A DNA stretch of 64,000 nucleotides from Bacillus sp. 103mf (GTDB lineage: Bacteria > Bacillota > Bacilli > Bacillales > Bacillaceae_G), in the NCBI RefSeq assembly GCF_900116295.1, contig NZ_FPAF01000006.1, positions 62,001-126,000 on the forward strand, read 5' to 3'. The translations under genes were made by a program, and so were the position numbers. Under the pieces are notes generated by a model. It saw only the letters and a list, made by a program, of their open reading frames with translations. It made no database searches and was not told where the DNA came from. Within the stretch, counting starts at the first letter, position 1. Each line of letters begins with the position of its first letter. Shown piece after piece: positions 16,151 through 25,132 of this stretch.

Positions 16151-16625
16151 CGCCTATTCTCGCTCTTATTGCTTAATTGTTAAAATAACACTCCTTGATG
16201 GTCTAGCCTTCATGAGTTATTAATTCGAATTCAAGGAATCTTTAACCGTAAACAAGTTTTAAATGACTCTGTCATATTATACCTTGTATTTATCGCCACG
16301 TAGTAATTCCATATCATACTGCACTTAACCTAAAAATTTCATACTTGGAAGTAAGCTTTGTACGTAGAGTATAGCTCTTATTATCATTAATATTTACCTA
16401 AAATAATATACCTAGATTTATATTATCATAATCGATACGCAAAAATCCTTCCATAAAACAGTTCAACATAATTAACTTGTTTCATGTAACGCTATTACGC
16501 TAAATTTCCGAGACATTCTGTACACCCATCTTAATTCTGGAAAATATTAAAGATGATATATTTCATTCAACACTGACTAGCCTCTTTCCTGTTGCCAAAA
16601 CAATTCATAGAATGACTGAATTTTA

Positions 16626-17072
16626 TTATTTTATTTCTTCTGGTTTTCTAAATAAGCAAAGAGTATCTAGTGCCTCAAATATGTCATCTCCAAACTTAAA
16701 TAATGAATAACCATTTTTCCCAAAGACCTTACCCGATTTTGAGATAAACATTACTAAATTTCCACGATATGCTTCTCCAATTACTACGAGCGGCTCTTTT
16801 ACTCGTACCTCAAATTCCTCAAAGTCTTCTTTTTCATAGTAATCCCCAACAACTTCTTCTGGGCTAAAATGAAAGGTTTCCAAACTTCCATCCGGATGCT
16901 TAAATTTATATTCAACCCCACCAAATTGACTTAATGCATCCACCACTGGGTTAAACACTTGATATCCCATCGCCTCTAAAAATTTTACTGTTTCGGTTAA
17001 TTCAACCTTATTATTTGGATTCCATCCCGCTTGTAGCAATATATCTCTCGTTTCATCTGATAAATTTTGCAT
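16626..17072 (-). CDS. SUKH-3 family immunity protein
   Basis: 148 residues. It opens with LSDETRDILLQAGWNPNNKV, the LL-x2-AGW-x4-(R/K)-V signature of SUKH-3 immunity proteins, followed by the strands VEYKFKHPDGSLETFHFSPE and VVIGEAYRGNLVMFISKSGK. It lies 28 bp downstream of a YwqJ-type deaminase; SUKH proteins are frequent partners of deaminase toxins. Start ATG after GGGAGG. Cytosolic inhibitor of the toxin by inference. Confidence 0.8.
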   Translation of the reverse strand: MQNLSDETRDILLQAGWNPNNKVELTETVKFLEAMGYQVFNPVVDALSQFGGVEYKFKHPDGSLETFHFSPEEVVGDYYEKEDFEEFEVRVKEPLVVIGEAYRGNLVMFISKSGKVFGKNGYSLFKFGDDIFEALDTLCLFRKPEEIK

Positions 17073-17100
17073 AAGTATCCTCCCTATTTATTCAAAAGTT

Positions 17101-17676
17101 CTATTCACGAAAATCATTAATGAAATCTAAAAATGTCTCTTGACAATTTTTACATGGCGCTTTATATTTCCCATTACCATTAATCGTGCTTATTAATATA
17201 TCATCTATTTTTGAACCTGACCATAATAGCTGGTTGACTGCTTGAATCTCAGCACAATTTTCAACATGCCAAATTTCGAAACTCTCATCATCCTTATAAG
17301 GATTTTTGGGGTCATTTTTGGCTTTCTTCCTTGTTCCTTGTGCTATCTTACCTAAGTCTGGATGCAGTTCCATTACACTTGGATTGAATTGTCCTTCTCT
17401 AGCTCCATTATAACCAAATGTTATTTTAGTTTTTTTACCATCTACCCTTGTTATGTCTACAGCGGCACTTATTACATCCGGTTTATATTTCCCTCCACCA
17501 AATCCATTTTCATCTATAGGTTTTTTGATTCCACCGTTCTTAAGAAACTTAACATGTTCATCTAACTGCTCTCTTGCAAAATCTTTGGCAACCTCAACTT
17601 GCTTTTGTCTACTAACTTTATCCGTACCCTTAGCAAGTAGATTTACAAATTCAATATCTTTAGTGAGAGACCTCAA
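17101..17676 (-). CDS. Orphan YwqJ-type deaminase toxin C-terminus
   Basis: 191 residues, starting inside the toxin joint RSLTKDIEFVNLLAKGTDKV. The catalytic motifs of the YwqJ-like deaminases are present: ENCAEIQAVNQLL (Cys-Ala-Glu, zinc ligand and catalytic Glu) and APCKNCQETFLDF (PCxxC). The fold's beta strand KTKITFGYNGAREGQF precedes them. The deaminase domain looks complete, unlike most relics here, but the N-terminal secretion part is missing and the ATG has no clear ribosome site. It is probably silent or reservoir material for recombination with a full toxin. Immunity gene SUKH-3 follows. Confidence 0.75.
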   Translation of the reverse strand: MRSLTKDIEFVNLLAKGTDKVSRQKQVEVAKDFAREQLDEHVKFLKNGGIKKPIDENGFGGGKYKPDVISAAVDITRVDGKKTKITFGYNGAREGQFNPSVMELHPDLGKIAQGTRKKAKNDPKNPYKDDESFEIWHVENCAEIQAVNQLLWSGSKIDDILISTINGNGKYKAPCKNCQETFLDFINDFRE

Positions 17677-17828
17677 TAGTATGTATGATAGAAATAATCT
17701 TCAAGACTATTTTTTCTATTTACATAAAAAACGGAAGGGGTTTCCAATACCTATCTCTGCCATCTTTAACTTCTAAAATAAACCAATTTTCACACTCTAT
17801 TATGCGTATTCTTAACAGAGCATAATGT

Positions 17829-18290
17829 TTAAATTACAACATCTTGGTATCCTATCCTAGCTACTTCTTCATTTATTAGACGAATGCCTACCCCATTTTC
17901 TATGTCCCATGTACAGTCAAATGTTAGTCCAATATATCTGCCTTCAAAGCGTCTAGCAGATGGGACATAGATTCCAACTGGCCTAATTGTTTCAAGAAGC
18001 TGATCAACCGTTTCAATTAAGGGATAATTTTCATTAAAGGAAACATCATATCCAAGCTCATGTCTTTTTTGTTTATAATAATCTAAAATTGGTTGCAAAA
18101 TACTTTGTTGAAGATGTCCCCAATTTTGTATTAAAGAATTATACGAAGCATACTGTTTTTCACTAAATTCACCGTCTTCTTCACTATCTATCATCAAAAC
18201 AATATCGGTTTCTTTTCCACAAAACTCAATGGTAGTATCTCTAGCCCAGACATAATCATATTCAAGCTCACCAAAAACTACATCATTCAT
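17829..18290 (-). CDS. DUF6985/DUF2004-like protein, probable immunity
   Basis: 153 residues. N-terminus NDVVFGELEYDYVWARDTTI; C-terminus GLTFDCTWDIENGVGIRLIN then EEVARIGYQDVVI, which matches the layout of DUF6985-type proteins (CTWD-x2-GxGVRL, IGxQD). The middle helix NWGHLQQSILQPILDYYKQK is conserved in that family as I recall. It follows a relic of a toxin and ends just before the duplicated spacer at 17700-17800. No signal peptide. Confidence 0.6.
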   Translation of the reverse strand: MNDVVFGELEYDYVWARDTTIEFCGKETDIVLMIDSEEDGEFSEKQYASYNSLIQNWGHLQQSILQPILDYYKQKRHELGYDVSFNENYPLIETVDQLLETIRPVGIYVPSARRFEGRYIGLTFDCTWDIENGVGIRLINEEVARIGYQDVVI

Positions 18291-18332
18291 TTTGAATCCC
18301 TCTTTCTATTTATTGTAAAATAACCCCATCTT

Positions 18333-18430
18333 TCAATTTTTTAGTTTTACAAGGGAACCAAGATCAATCATTCCTTTGAATGCCCTTGTTGTTGCACCTA
18401 AAACCGGAATAGCATGGATCGCTCCAAATA
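18333..18430 (-). pseudogene. Pre-toxin region remnant
   Basis: The frame GAIHAIPVLGATTRAFKGMI then DLGSLVKLKN ends in TGA before the gene at 18290. Hydrophobic Gly/Ala-rich segments like this occur just ahead of the toxin domain in LXG-like proteins. Degenerate DNA continues upstream to about 18530. Confidence 0.45.
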
Positions 18431-18538
18431 ATCAATTCTCTATTGGTTCTGAATTACTTAGCTTTCTGCCGATTCCACTAATTCAAACCCATTTACTCAA
18501 AAATATTGACGGTACCGTTAAATTTATATCGTTTTAAT

Positions 18539-18783
18539 GTAACTACTTAGCCATACATTTCATTTAGAAGTTTTGTAAGGGGTATGATTCCAGCAAAAAC
18601 ACACTTACCCATAATTACTACCACGAAGATAAAAATGGGCCAACACCTTGCTGCCTTTCTTTGTTTTCAAACTTTGCGTGTGGCAGGAAAATGTCCTGAC
18701 CGCTACTACACATAGCCAGTCCCTCTCGACCGCTTAAAAAAATGCTTTTCTATCGGTTTTTCATAGAGTGACCGAGTAGTTAC
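18539..18783. mobile_element. Non-autonomous element with IS66-like ends, copy 2
   Basis: The 245-bp element begins GTAACTACTTAG and ends GAGTAGTTAC. It is flanked by an exact 8-bp direct repeat GTTTTAAT (18531-18538 and 18784-18791). GTAA ends and 8-bp target duplications are features of the IS66 family, so it is probably mobilised by an IS66 transposase. The interior includes a bcr1-like core. It is about 90 percent like the copy at 13612. Confidence 0.8.
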
Positions 18784-18786
18784 GTT

Positions 18787-19314
18787 TTAATAATTATTAT
18801 CTACCATTTTCATAATATCTTCTTTAATGATTGTATTACTTTGCAACCCACCTCCAATAGGATAATTTTCTAATAAGTGTTTTTTTACTTCATTAAGACT
18901 TTCCATCTTAAAAAATTTAGATTCAATAGCAAGTTCAGTTAATCTTACTAGTGTTGTATCATCTATTACTTCTATTGGTTGTGGAAAACAATAGTCATTT
19001 TCTTTTTTATAAGCTTGCCAAGTCGTATATGAAACAGCATATAAAACTGAACCTAAAGCATCTGCTTCCTTTTTATCTTTTATCCTAAGAACAAGTGTAG
19101 CAAGATTTAGATAATCTTCACCATCTATATAGCCACATAAATCATCTGCTTCTATTTCTTCATCTTCAAGCCATTTCCAGCAACTATCTAATGCTTCTCT
19201 ACAAGTTTTATACCCATTATCATTTTTACCTATTAATTCAAACATGCTTTCAGCTATTATTAAGCCGATTACAACTTTAGCATTTTCATTAATACTTTCT
19301 ATAAAATCCATCAT
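18787..19314 (-). CDS. Imm6-like immunity protein
   Basis: 175 residues (start at one of two consecutive ATGs). All-helical, acidic: VVIGLIIAESMFELIGKNDN, then YKTCREALDSCWKWLEDEEI and LGSVLYAVSYTTWQAYKKEN. The CREALDSCWKWLE motif is what I associate with Imm6 immunity proteins. The stop codon lies inside the 8-bp target duplicate of the element at 18539, so the insertion just missed the gene. No toxin tail is left upstream. Orphan immunity gene. Confidence 0.6.
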   Translation of the reverse strand: MMDFIESINENAKVVIGLIIAESMFELIGKNDNGYKTCREALDSCWKWLEDEEIEADDLCGYIDGEDYLNLATLVLRIKDKKEADALGSVLYAVSYTTWQAYKKENDYCFPQPIEVIDDTTLVRLTELAIESKFFKMESLNEVKKHLLENYPIGGGLQSNTIIKEDIMKMVDNNY

Positions 19315-19487
19315 TAATTACCACTCCTATTCTGTAAATTGGAGAGGATAAAATATTTTGTGTAAATGAAGAAATACAAAATATTTTATCCTCTCAGTCG
19401 CTTGCTATTAACATAATAAATTGCAACAAATTAAATTTAATACTACTCTATAATTATTTTTGTAGTTAGTTTTACATTTAAATGTAT

Positions 19488-19820
19488 CTAGTTTGAAATA
19501 TATCCAGACACTTCACTTATTTCTTCTTTTAAAGCTTTTAATTCATCTTCGTTTAAATTATACTTCGATAAATCTAACATATTAAAACTTTCAATCTTCT
19601 TTTTCAAAACTTGTTTAAAATCATCACCTAATAGTTTTCCACATCTAGCAAATCTAGTAGCAATTGTTATAGACATGACTATTTCATCAAGCTCATTCTG
19701 TGGTTGGTCATAATACATACATTGTGATGCTGCAACATCATAAGTACTTCCTTGTTCTATCCACATGTAAAAAGATTCCAAAGTTCTAAACTTACTTTCA
19801 TAAAAATTGTATTTGTTCAT
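19488..19820 (-). CDS. Imm3-like immunity protein
   Basis: 110 residues from the ATG at 19820, with GAAGG upstream. Helical: NFYESKFRTLESFYMWIEQG, then NELDEIVMSITIATRFARCG and LNEDELKALKEEISEVSGYI. It starts 18 bp after the stop of a decayed deaminase toxin, the same arrangement as at 1665 and 25282. Assignment to Imm3 rests on context and helix pattern. Confidence 0.55.
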   Translation of the reverse strand: MNKYNFYESKFRTLESFYMWIEQGSTYDVAASQCMYYDQPQNELDEIVMSITIATRFARCGKLLGDDFKQVLKKKIESFNMLDLSKYNLNEDELKALKEEISEVSGYISN

Positions 19821-19837
19821 CAAATATAACCTTCTTT

Positions 19838-20290
19838 CTATTTTTTTATCTTACATATTACTTCAATATCTATGTTAGGATATAATTTTTCAAATTGTTC
19901 CATTACATCTAAACAAATTGGGCAACATTCCAATTCAGTAAACAATTTAATTTTCCCTGCTATATTATACTTAGCTCCTAATTTATTTTATATTTTTGAA
20001 AATATTTTAAATTTAGTATCAACATCTCTTAACCACGCTCCAGCTCCAGCTACTACATTGTTTCCTCAAATCCTACTTGCACAATCAAAACAGCCACCGC
20101 TGAAATTTCCTTCTTCACGGGAATAGATGAGCACATCATCCAAACAGTCATAAGAGAGTTGATTAACAGTACGAGCTTTGTCATTCTCGTATTTAAATGT
20201 ACTTGAGTAGTAAGTGTGGTGATTATCCTAAAATTCACAGTAACCATTCTAGTATGTTTGCTAACCATCATGAGTATTTGATTCAAAACT
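19838..20290 (-). pseudogene. Decayed deaminase toxin C-terminus (copy 2)
   Basis: One frame on the minus strand carries at least five stops yet remains readable: HHTYYSSTFKYENDKARTVN, QLSYDCLDDVLIYSREEGNF, GGCFDCASRI (first zinc site), NNVVAGAGAWLRDVDTKFKI, then AGKIKLFTELECCPICLDVM (second zinc site, CPIC) and EQFEKLYPNIDIEVICKIKK. The domain aligns with the complete toxin's end (GAFLRANDTERKIL and LFTELPACGSC). It is dead but was a full deaminase domain. No frameshift is needed over about 140 codons, so decay is by point mutations. Confidence 0.8.
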
Positions 20291-20423
20291 CATATTGCTT
20301 TTCACCCTAAATATCTAAAAGTAAAAACCTTGAAAGGCAAAAGCCAATCAAGGTTCTTATATTGTGCTATATTTCTTGCATACCTATATCTAATAAAAAA
20401 TTTATAAAATCATAGGCAAGCTA

Positions 20424-20675
20424 TCAAGATTCAATAGTTGTTCGATCAACAAAATTTTGATTCTCTTTAATAATCATTCTTGAAAGTCGTCTTCCTGCTC
20501 TCTTAAAAAAGAATTCATCAGCAAACTCTTGTGAATCAATTTGCGATAGCTGGTTGATAACTCCATTTTTTTTATCATATTCAATTCGTCCCATTAAATC
20601 TTCATTCGGTCCATATTGATATACTACCCTCTCTTCATCCTCAAACTCCTTCAACATTAAAACAAAAACTGCCAT
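20424..20675 (-). CDS. Small hypothetical protein, immunity fragment
   Basis: 83 residues: VFVLMLKEFEDEERVVYQYG, then YDKKNGVINQLSQIDSQEFA and AGRRLSRMIIKENQNFVDRT. It resembles the C-terminal two thirds of a small helical immunity or toxin-associated protein; no family recognised. The ATG lies 6 bp after the stop of the chimeric gene at 20682, so it would be translated by coupling. A hairpin (about 20317-20356) follows. Confidence 0.4.
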   Translation of the reverse strand: MAVFVLMLKEFEDEERVVYQYGPNEDLMGRIEYDKKNGVINQLSQIDSQEFADEFFFKRAGRRLSRMIIKENQNFVDRTTIES

Positions 20676-20681
20676 GAATCT

Positions 20682-21240
20682 TCACTCCCCATAGTTTTCC
20701 GCCCAATTCCAAGGCCTTCCAGATTCTATTATTTTGTCATGAGCTGTTCTATAATTGAAATATACCCTCAAATTTTGATTCGAAAATGAGTAGTTACTTA
20801 TTCCCCCCAGATATCCCCCGCTGAAAAATGTAGCTATCTCACAAAAATCTTCTGGTAATTTTATATTCAATTTCTCTTCTATTTTCACTAAATCTTCATC
20901 CGTAAATTCATTTCCTTCAAATACTGGATGTCCATTTGGATCAAGCATCCCCATCACTTTTTTATCTTTATCAGACACAATCAATGTGTAGTTCTCCATA
21001 AGAAAAGGATTTTCCGATAAATCTACTAATACTCTCCATGCTGGTCTTACATCATCATTATTTCTATTTTCTTTATCAATTTTGAATGTATAAGCCTCAT
21101 CAAAGAAAAGTTGGTGGGTGTCTTCATTAGCCATTCCATCTAAGTTATTTTTCTTATGATATTGTTTCGCAATTGCTATTGCTTTCTCAGGTTTTAATAC
21201 CACATCTACAGTAATTTTATTTATTTTTCTATAATGATGC
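20682..21240 (-). pseudogene. Chimeric immunity gene, 5' end cut by IS3
   Basis: The frame runs from HHYRKINKITVDVVLKPEKA (at the IS3 boundary) through IAKQYHKKNNLDGMANEDTH and LDPNGHPVFEGNEFTDED. To this point it is about 85 percent like the product at 7017. At EFTDED it switches to LVKIEEKLNIKLPEDFCEIA, FFSGGYLGGISNYSFSNQNL and GRPWNWAENYGE, which is the start of an SMI1/KNR4 (SUKH-like) domain. So two different immunity families are joined in frame. The 5' end has been replaced by an IS3 element at 21238. An internal TTG/GTG start could still yield a 173-residue protein. Confidence 0.65.
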
Positions 21241-21303
21241 TAGACTAAAAAGTAGACACAGATTGTTATAATAAGTATATCAACTATAACAAGGTGTGTC
21301 TGT

Positions 21304-21576
21304 ATGGCAAGAGGTAACGGAAAACGATACGATGAGACATTTAAAATTGAAGCGGTAAAGTATATTCATGAAAATCATAAGCCTGTGGCTCAAGTAGCTC
21401 GAGAAACGGGTGTGAATGAGAATACTTTACACGGCTGGATCAAAAAGTATAGTCAACAACCAGAGATTAAGGCTGTCCAATCATTCTCTTCGACAAAAGA
21501 TGAATTACTAGCTCTTCAGAAGGAAATTCGTGATCTCCAGGAAGAGAATAAAATCTTAAAAAAGGCGATGCACTAA
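21304..21576 (+). CDS. IS3-family transposase OrfA
   Basis: 90 residues with a helix-turn-helix (RYDETFKIEAVKYIHENHKP; VARETGVNENTLHGWIKKYS) and a C-terminal coiled coil (EIRDLQEENKILKKAM). An A6G run near 21558-21564 (in TTAAAAAAGGC) is the usual -1 frameshift site linking OrfA to OrfB in IS3 elements. Complete, but without an intact OrfB it cannot transpose the element. Confidence 0.85.
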   Translation: MARGNGKRYDETFKIEAVKYIHENHKPVAQVARETGVNENTLHGWIKKYSQQPEIKAVQSFSSTKDELLALQKEIRDLQEENKILKKAMH

Positions 21577-21578
21577 CC

Positions 21579-21921
21579 ATGGCTTACAAGCGTCAAAATC
21601 CGGAGAAAGGCGTCATTCGCCATTCAGAACGAGGGGGGTCAGTATGCTTCTCATGAATATCAGAGACTGTTAAAAAAGTACCACATGATAGGCAGTATGA
21701 GCCGAAAGGGAAACTGTTATGATAATGCTTGTATTGAATCTTTTCACGGTATTCTTAAACGTGAGCTAGTGTATCAAACGAAGTATAAAACAAGAGAAGA
21801 AGCAAAAAAATCATTGTTCGAGTACATCGAGTTCTTCTACAATTCCAAACGAATTCATTCGACTTTGGATTATCATACACCGAACGAATTTGAACGCATG
21901 TATGGAAATTCAGCAGCTTGA
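21579..21921 (+). pseudogene. IS3-family OrfB, internally deleted
   Basis: The start AYKRQNPEKGVIRHSERG joins directly to GQYASHEYQRLLKKYH and, after a small indel in a G-run, [36 protein letters not shown]-x-QYAS normally lies after two of the three DDE residues, so the first catalytic Asp region is gone. The final Glu (NACIESFHG) remains. Confidence 0.8.
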
Positions 21922-22052
21922 TTTTACCTTCATAAAAAATTTTAAACCGTTCTTTATTTGAAATTTTTTATGAAGACCACGGAGCGAAAGCGCGGTAGAA
22001 ATCTGTGTCTATTATCTTGACGTAGTATCATCTATTTCTTCTCCATCTTAAA

Positions 22053-22436
22053 TTATGATAAATTTAAAATTTCTTTTAGTTCTTTTAAGGAAACTTCAAC
22101 TCTTGTTCGATCTTGAGGTCGTCCTGTTAAATAGTCTTCCCCAGCCTCTGTTAAATATTGAAAAAATACATTTTCATCTACAATAGCATTTTCCTCAACT
22201 TCAGCCATAGGAGGTTGTATACTGAAGTTAACACCAGTTTCACCAAAATATCCCTCTTCTCCTGGCTGATATTCATTTGCAAAAATACAACATACTGGAT
22301 CAATCCCAAAACCTTGTTTGTTTTTGAAATTTTCAATCGCTTCCATAAACTTTCCATCACCTATTATTTTGTAATATAGACGCATCAACTCAACTTTTTC
22401 TGAAAATTCTTCAATAATAAAAACTTCCTCACTCAT
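22053..22436 (-). CDS. CdiI-like immunity protein for the EndoU toxin
   Basis: 127 residues from the ATG at 22436, with AAAGGAG 8 bp upstream. It has the family pattern FSEKVELMRLYYKIIGDGKF, then GFGIDPVCCIFANEYQPGEE and GYFGETGVNF shared with 9072-9455. It is directly downstream (20 bp) of an EndoU nuclease toxin end. In CDI systems an EndoU toxin is neutralised by an immunity protein of similar size that covers the active site; the same role is inferred here. Confidence 0.7.
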   Translation of the reverse strand: MSEEVFIIEEFSEKVELMRLYYKIIGDGKFMEAIENFKNKQGFGIDPVCCIFANEYQPGEEGYFGETGVNFSIQPPMAEVEENAIVDENVFFQYLTEAGEDYLTGRPQDRTRVEVSLKELKEILNLS

Positions 22437-22456
22437 AACAAACACTCCTTTAACAT

Positions 22457-23224
22457 TTAATCTAGAACTGGGAAGAAATTCGAAATCTCACCTGTATTTT
22501 TGTCTTTAAAGCCCACAAATTTCAATTGTTTCCCATTTACATTGACATACCCTTCTACCATATCACTTGGTGACCTATCTCCACCTTGAATTATCCTATT
22601 ATTACTAATACCTTCTTCCATTGCTTCCCTACCCAACTTTAATATCTGTTCATCAGAAAAAACCTTTGGGTCATATACTGTCTTAGGATTCTTATACTCT
22701 TTCCACTGTCCAGTAAAGTTACCTTTCCCACCATTTTCTTTACTCAATCCATCATAAACAGGAAGCTTATATTTTACCTCATAAATTCCTGAAATATCAG
22801 GATGAGACGTTTTAGTAACAGCTTGATTAATATCCTTAACTTGATTACCAAAGTTATCTAAAATAAATTGTTCAAAGTTCTCAAGATTGTGACCACCCTT
22901 TATTCCGATATTCGGTTTTGCTTTAAAACCCTCCACTTCGGTTAAATGTGTATCATAACCCTTTTTAAAAGTAACATCTTTTACCGTACCCTTAACACCA
23001 CTCTCTTCCAACTTCGAAATCCGACTCTGAATAAACTCTTTCCTATTTTCAAAGGTCGCTTTCACTGAATCTCTCAAATCCGTTCCGCGAAGAATTGTTT
23101 TGGTCCCATCAGTAGCGTAAGCGTAGGCTAAGGAATTATCTGAGGATTTCCCAAATAATTCTTTTTTTGCCACATTAATTCCACCTGCTACACCATCTAT
23201 CACCTTGATCCATTTTAAAAACAT
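22457..23224 (-). CDS. EndoU nuclease toxin, N-terminus replaced by IS3 debris
   Basis: 255 residues. The start ([20 protein letters not shown]) is pre-toxin sequence. [20 protein letters not shown] carries the Gly-Thr-Asp joint seen in other cassettes. The C-terminal domain has [11 protein letters not shown] (catalytic His region), [38 protein letters not shown] and [19 protein letters not shown], matching bacterial EndoU ribonucleases. The domain seems complete, but the ATG at 23224 lies at the edge of an IS3 fragment, so the natural N-terminal secretion domain is missing. Probably not exported as such. Confidence 0.75.
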   Translation of the reverse strand: MFLKWIKVIDGVAGGINVAKKELFGKSSDNSLAYAYATDGTKTILRGTDLRDSVKATFENRKEFIQSRISKLEESGVKGTVKDVTFKKGYDTHLTEVEGFKAKPNIGIKGGHNLENFEQFILDNFGNQVKDINQAVTKTSHPDISGIYEVKYKLPVYDGLSKENGGKGNFTGQWKEYKNPKTVYDPKVFSDEQILKLGREAMEEGISNNRIIQGGDRSPSDMVEGYVNVNGKQLKFVGFKDKNTGEISNFFPVLD

Positions 23225-23496
23225 CGGAACATTGTGGCAGGGGTGGCACTATCAAATGAAGCAATACCAAAATGTATTGAAAGAAAAAGAAATTACACAA
23301 AGTATGTCTCGTAAGGGGAATTGTTTAGATAACGCAGTCATCGAAGTTTTCTTTGGCTTATTAAAGCCTGAACTACTTTACTTACACGGATTCGAAAGTA
23401 GGGAACACTTTACATTAGAATTAGAAAAATATATTCACTACTACAGTAATGAACCAATTAAAACAAAATTAAAAGGAATGAGTCCTGTACAATACG
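23225..23496 (+). pseudogene. IS3-family OrfB C-terminal fragment, left part
   Basis: The plus strand reads [40 protein letters not shown] and [25 protein letters not shown], the end of an IS3 (IS150-like) transposase. It is cut by the IS1182 element at 23497 and resumes at 25191 (RAHAQKS). Confidence 0.8.
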
Positions 23497-23528
23497 AGGG
23501 CACTGAAAAACTCCATCTAGTTCCACTT

Positions 23529-23567
23529 GGCGATATATTCGACGATTCAATCGTCGAATATATCGCC
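23529..23567. terminator. Perfect hairpin upstream of the IS1182 transposase
   Basis: GGCGATATATTCGACGATT is followed after one base by its complement and then TTTTT. It sits between the left end and the transposase ATG and would stop read-through from outside. Its ATATATCG core recalls the dispersed ATATATCGGCGATT motifs of the core region. Confidence 0.8.
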
Positions 23568-23593
23568 TTTTTAATTTATAATAGAGAGACTAA

Positions 23594-25072
23594 ATGCAAG
23601 TGGTGTTCCCAATGATTTCAGACCAAGAGACACTCAACTTAAGTCCGTACATGGCCATTTACGATATTGTCGTGCCAAAAGATAATATGCTTCGTCAAAT
23701 TAACGAACTGGTGGATTTCTCATTCATTTTAGAGGAATTGAAAACAAAATATTGTTTAGATAATGGAAGAAATGCGATCCCTCCGATTCGAATGTTTAAG
23801 TACTTATTGTTAAAAGCCATTTTTAATGTATCCGATATAGACCTTGTCGAACGTTCAAAATATGACATGTCTTTCAAGTATTTTTTAGGTATGGCGCCAG
23901 AAGATGACGTGATTGATTCAAGCTCACTCACAAAATTCCGCAGACTTCGTCTTCAAGACGTAAGTTTATTAGATATGCTCATTGGAAAAACAGTTGAAAT
24001 CGCACTCGAAAAGAACATTATCAAAAGTAAAACAATCATTGTGGACGCAACACATACCAAAGCACGTTATAACCAAAAATCACCGAAAGAATTTTTACAA
24101 GAGAAATCAAAACATACCCGCAAAGCAGTGTATCAATTTGATAAATCCATGAAAGAAAAATTCCCAAAAAAGAATACTTCTAACGAAGTAAAAGATGAAA
24201 TAGCTTACTGTGAAAAATTGATTGCCATTATTGAAAACAAACCACAAATCGCTCATCTACCAGCCGTAAAGGAAAAATTGAACGTGTTAAAAGAAGCTGT
24301 AGAAGATACGCAAGAACATCTAAATTATTCAACAGACACCGATGCACGAGTAGGACATAAAACAGCAGACAGTTCTTTCTTTGGTTATAAAACACATTTA
24401 GCAATTAGTGATGAACGTATTATTACAGCAGCAGTCATTACAACAGGTGAAAAATCAGATGGCCATTATCTACAAGAACTGATTGAAAAAAGTAAAGTAA
24501 CAGGAATGGAAGTTGAAACAGTCATCGCTGACACGGCTTATTCAGGGAAAAACAATTTACTTTATACAAAAGAACAAAGCATTCAACTGATTTCTAAGTT
24601 AAATCCAATGATTACTCAAAATGGGCGAGCAAATGGAAAAGGATTTGACTTTAATAAAGATGCAGGTTTATTTGTATGTCCAGCAGGACATTTAGCGAAA
24701 AGAAAAAGTAAAAAACCAGATTCACATCCAGGAGCAAGTGCAAGAATGGTTTATTTTTTTGACGTTGAAAAATGTAAGGTCTGTCCACTCCGAGAAGGAT
24801 GTTTTAAAGAAGGTGCAAAAACTAAAACCTATTCTGTTGCCATTAAATCAGAGGAACATTTAGACCAACAAGCTTTTCAAGAAACAGAAGAATTTAAAAG
24901 CTTAGCTCGAGAACGCTATAAAATCGAAGCGAAAAATAGTGAGTTAAAAAATAAACACGGGTACGATCAAGCATCGGCTGCGGGTTCATTTGGCATGCAA
25001 ATTCAGGGAGCAACGACGATATTCGCTGTCAATCTAAAAAGAATCTTGAAGCTTCTGAATGAAAAAGGGTAA
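23594..25072 (+). CDS. IS1182-family transposase
   Basis: 492 residues (a start six codons in, [10 protein letters not shown], is equally possible). The order is the usual one. An N-terminal DUF772-like part has [20 protein letters not shown] and [14 protein letters not shown]. The DDE domain has [30 protein letters not shown] and the C-terminal [21 protein letters not shown] zinc-like cluster is visible at [12 protein letters not shown]. Full length for the family, no stops. Catalyses cut-and-paste transposition of its element. Confidence 0.95.
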   Translation: MQVVFPMISDQETLNLSPYMAIYDIVVPKDNMLRQINELVDFSFILEELKTKYCLDNGRNAIPPIRMFKYLLLKAIFNVSDIDLVERSKYDMSFKYFLGMAPEDDVIDSSSLTKFRRLRLQDVSLLDMLIGKTVEIALEKNIIKSKTIIVDATHTKARYNQKSPKEFLQEKSKHTRKAVYQFDKSMKEKFPKKNTSNEVKDEIAYCEKLIAIIENKPQIAHLPAVKEKLNVLKEAVEDTQEHLNYSTDTDARVGHKTADSSFFGYKTHLAISDERIITAAVITTGEKSDGHYLQELIEKSKVTGMEVETVIADTAYSGKNNLLYTKEQSIQLISKLNPMITQNGRANGKGFDFNKDAGLFVCPAGHLAKRKSKKPDSHPGASARMVYFFDVEKCKVCPLREGCFKEGAKTKTYSVAIKSEEHLDQQAFQETEEFKSLARERYKIEAKNSELKNKHGYDQASAAGSFGMQIQGATTIFAVNLKRILKLLNEKG

Positions 25073-25084
25073 TAAATAGGCAAA

Positions 25085-25132
25085 AAAATAGGGCGTTTCC
25101 TGTTCAAAATTGAACAAGAAGCGTCCTATTTT
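25085..25132. terminator. Hairpin terminator at the end of the IS1182 transposase
   Basis: AAATAGGGCGTTTCCTGTTC pairs with GAACAAGAAGCGTCCTATTT around AAAATT and is followed by TTCTC. It stops transcription leaving the element. Confidence 0.8.

Larger units (their letters stand above)
21238..22029 (+). mobile_element. Internally deleted IS3-family element
   Basis: Ends are imperfect inverted repeats sharing TAGACACAGATT (21252-21266 and the complement near 22002-22014). The element has a complete orfA but orfB has lost its N-terminal two thirds, leaving about 790 bp. It cut the immunity gene at 20682-21240. Confidence 0.75.
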
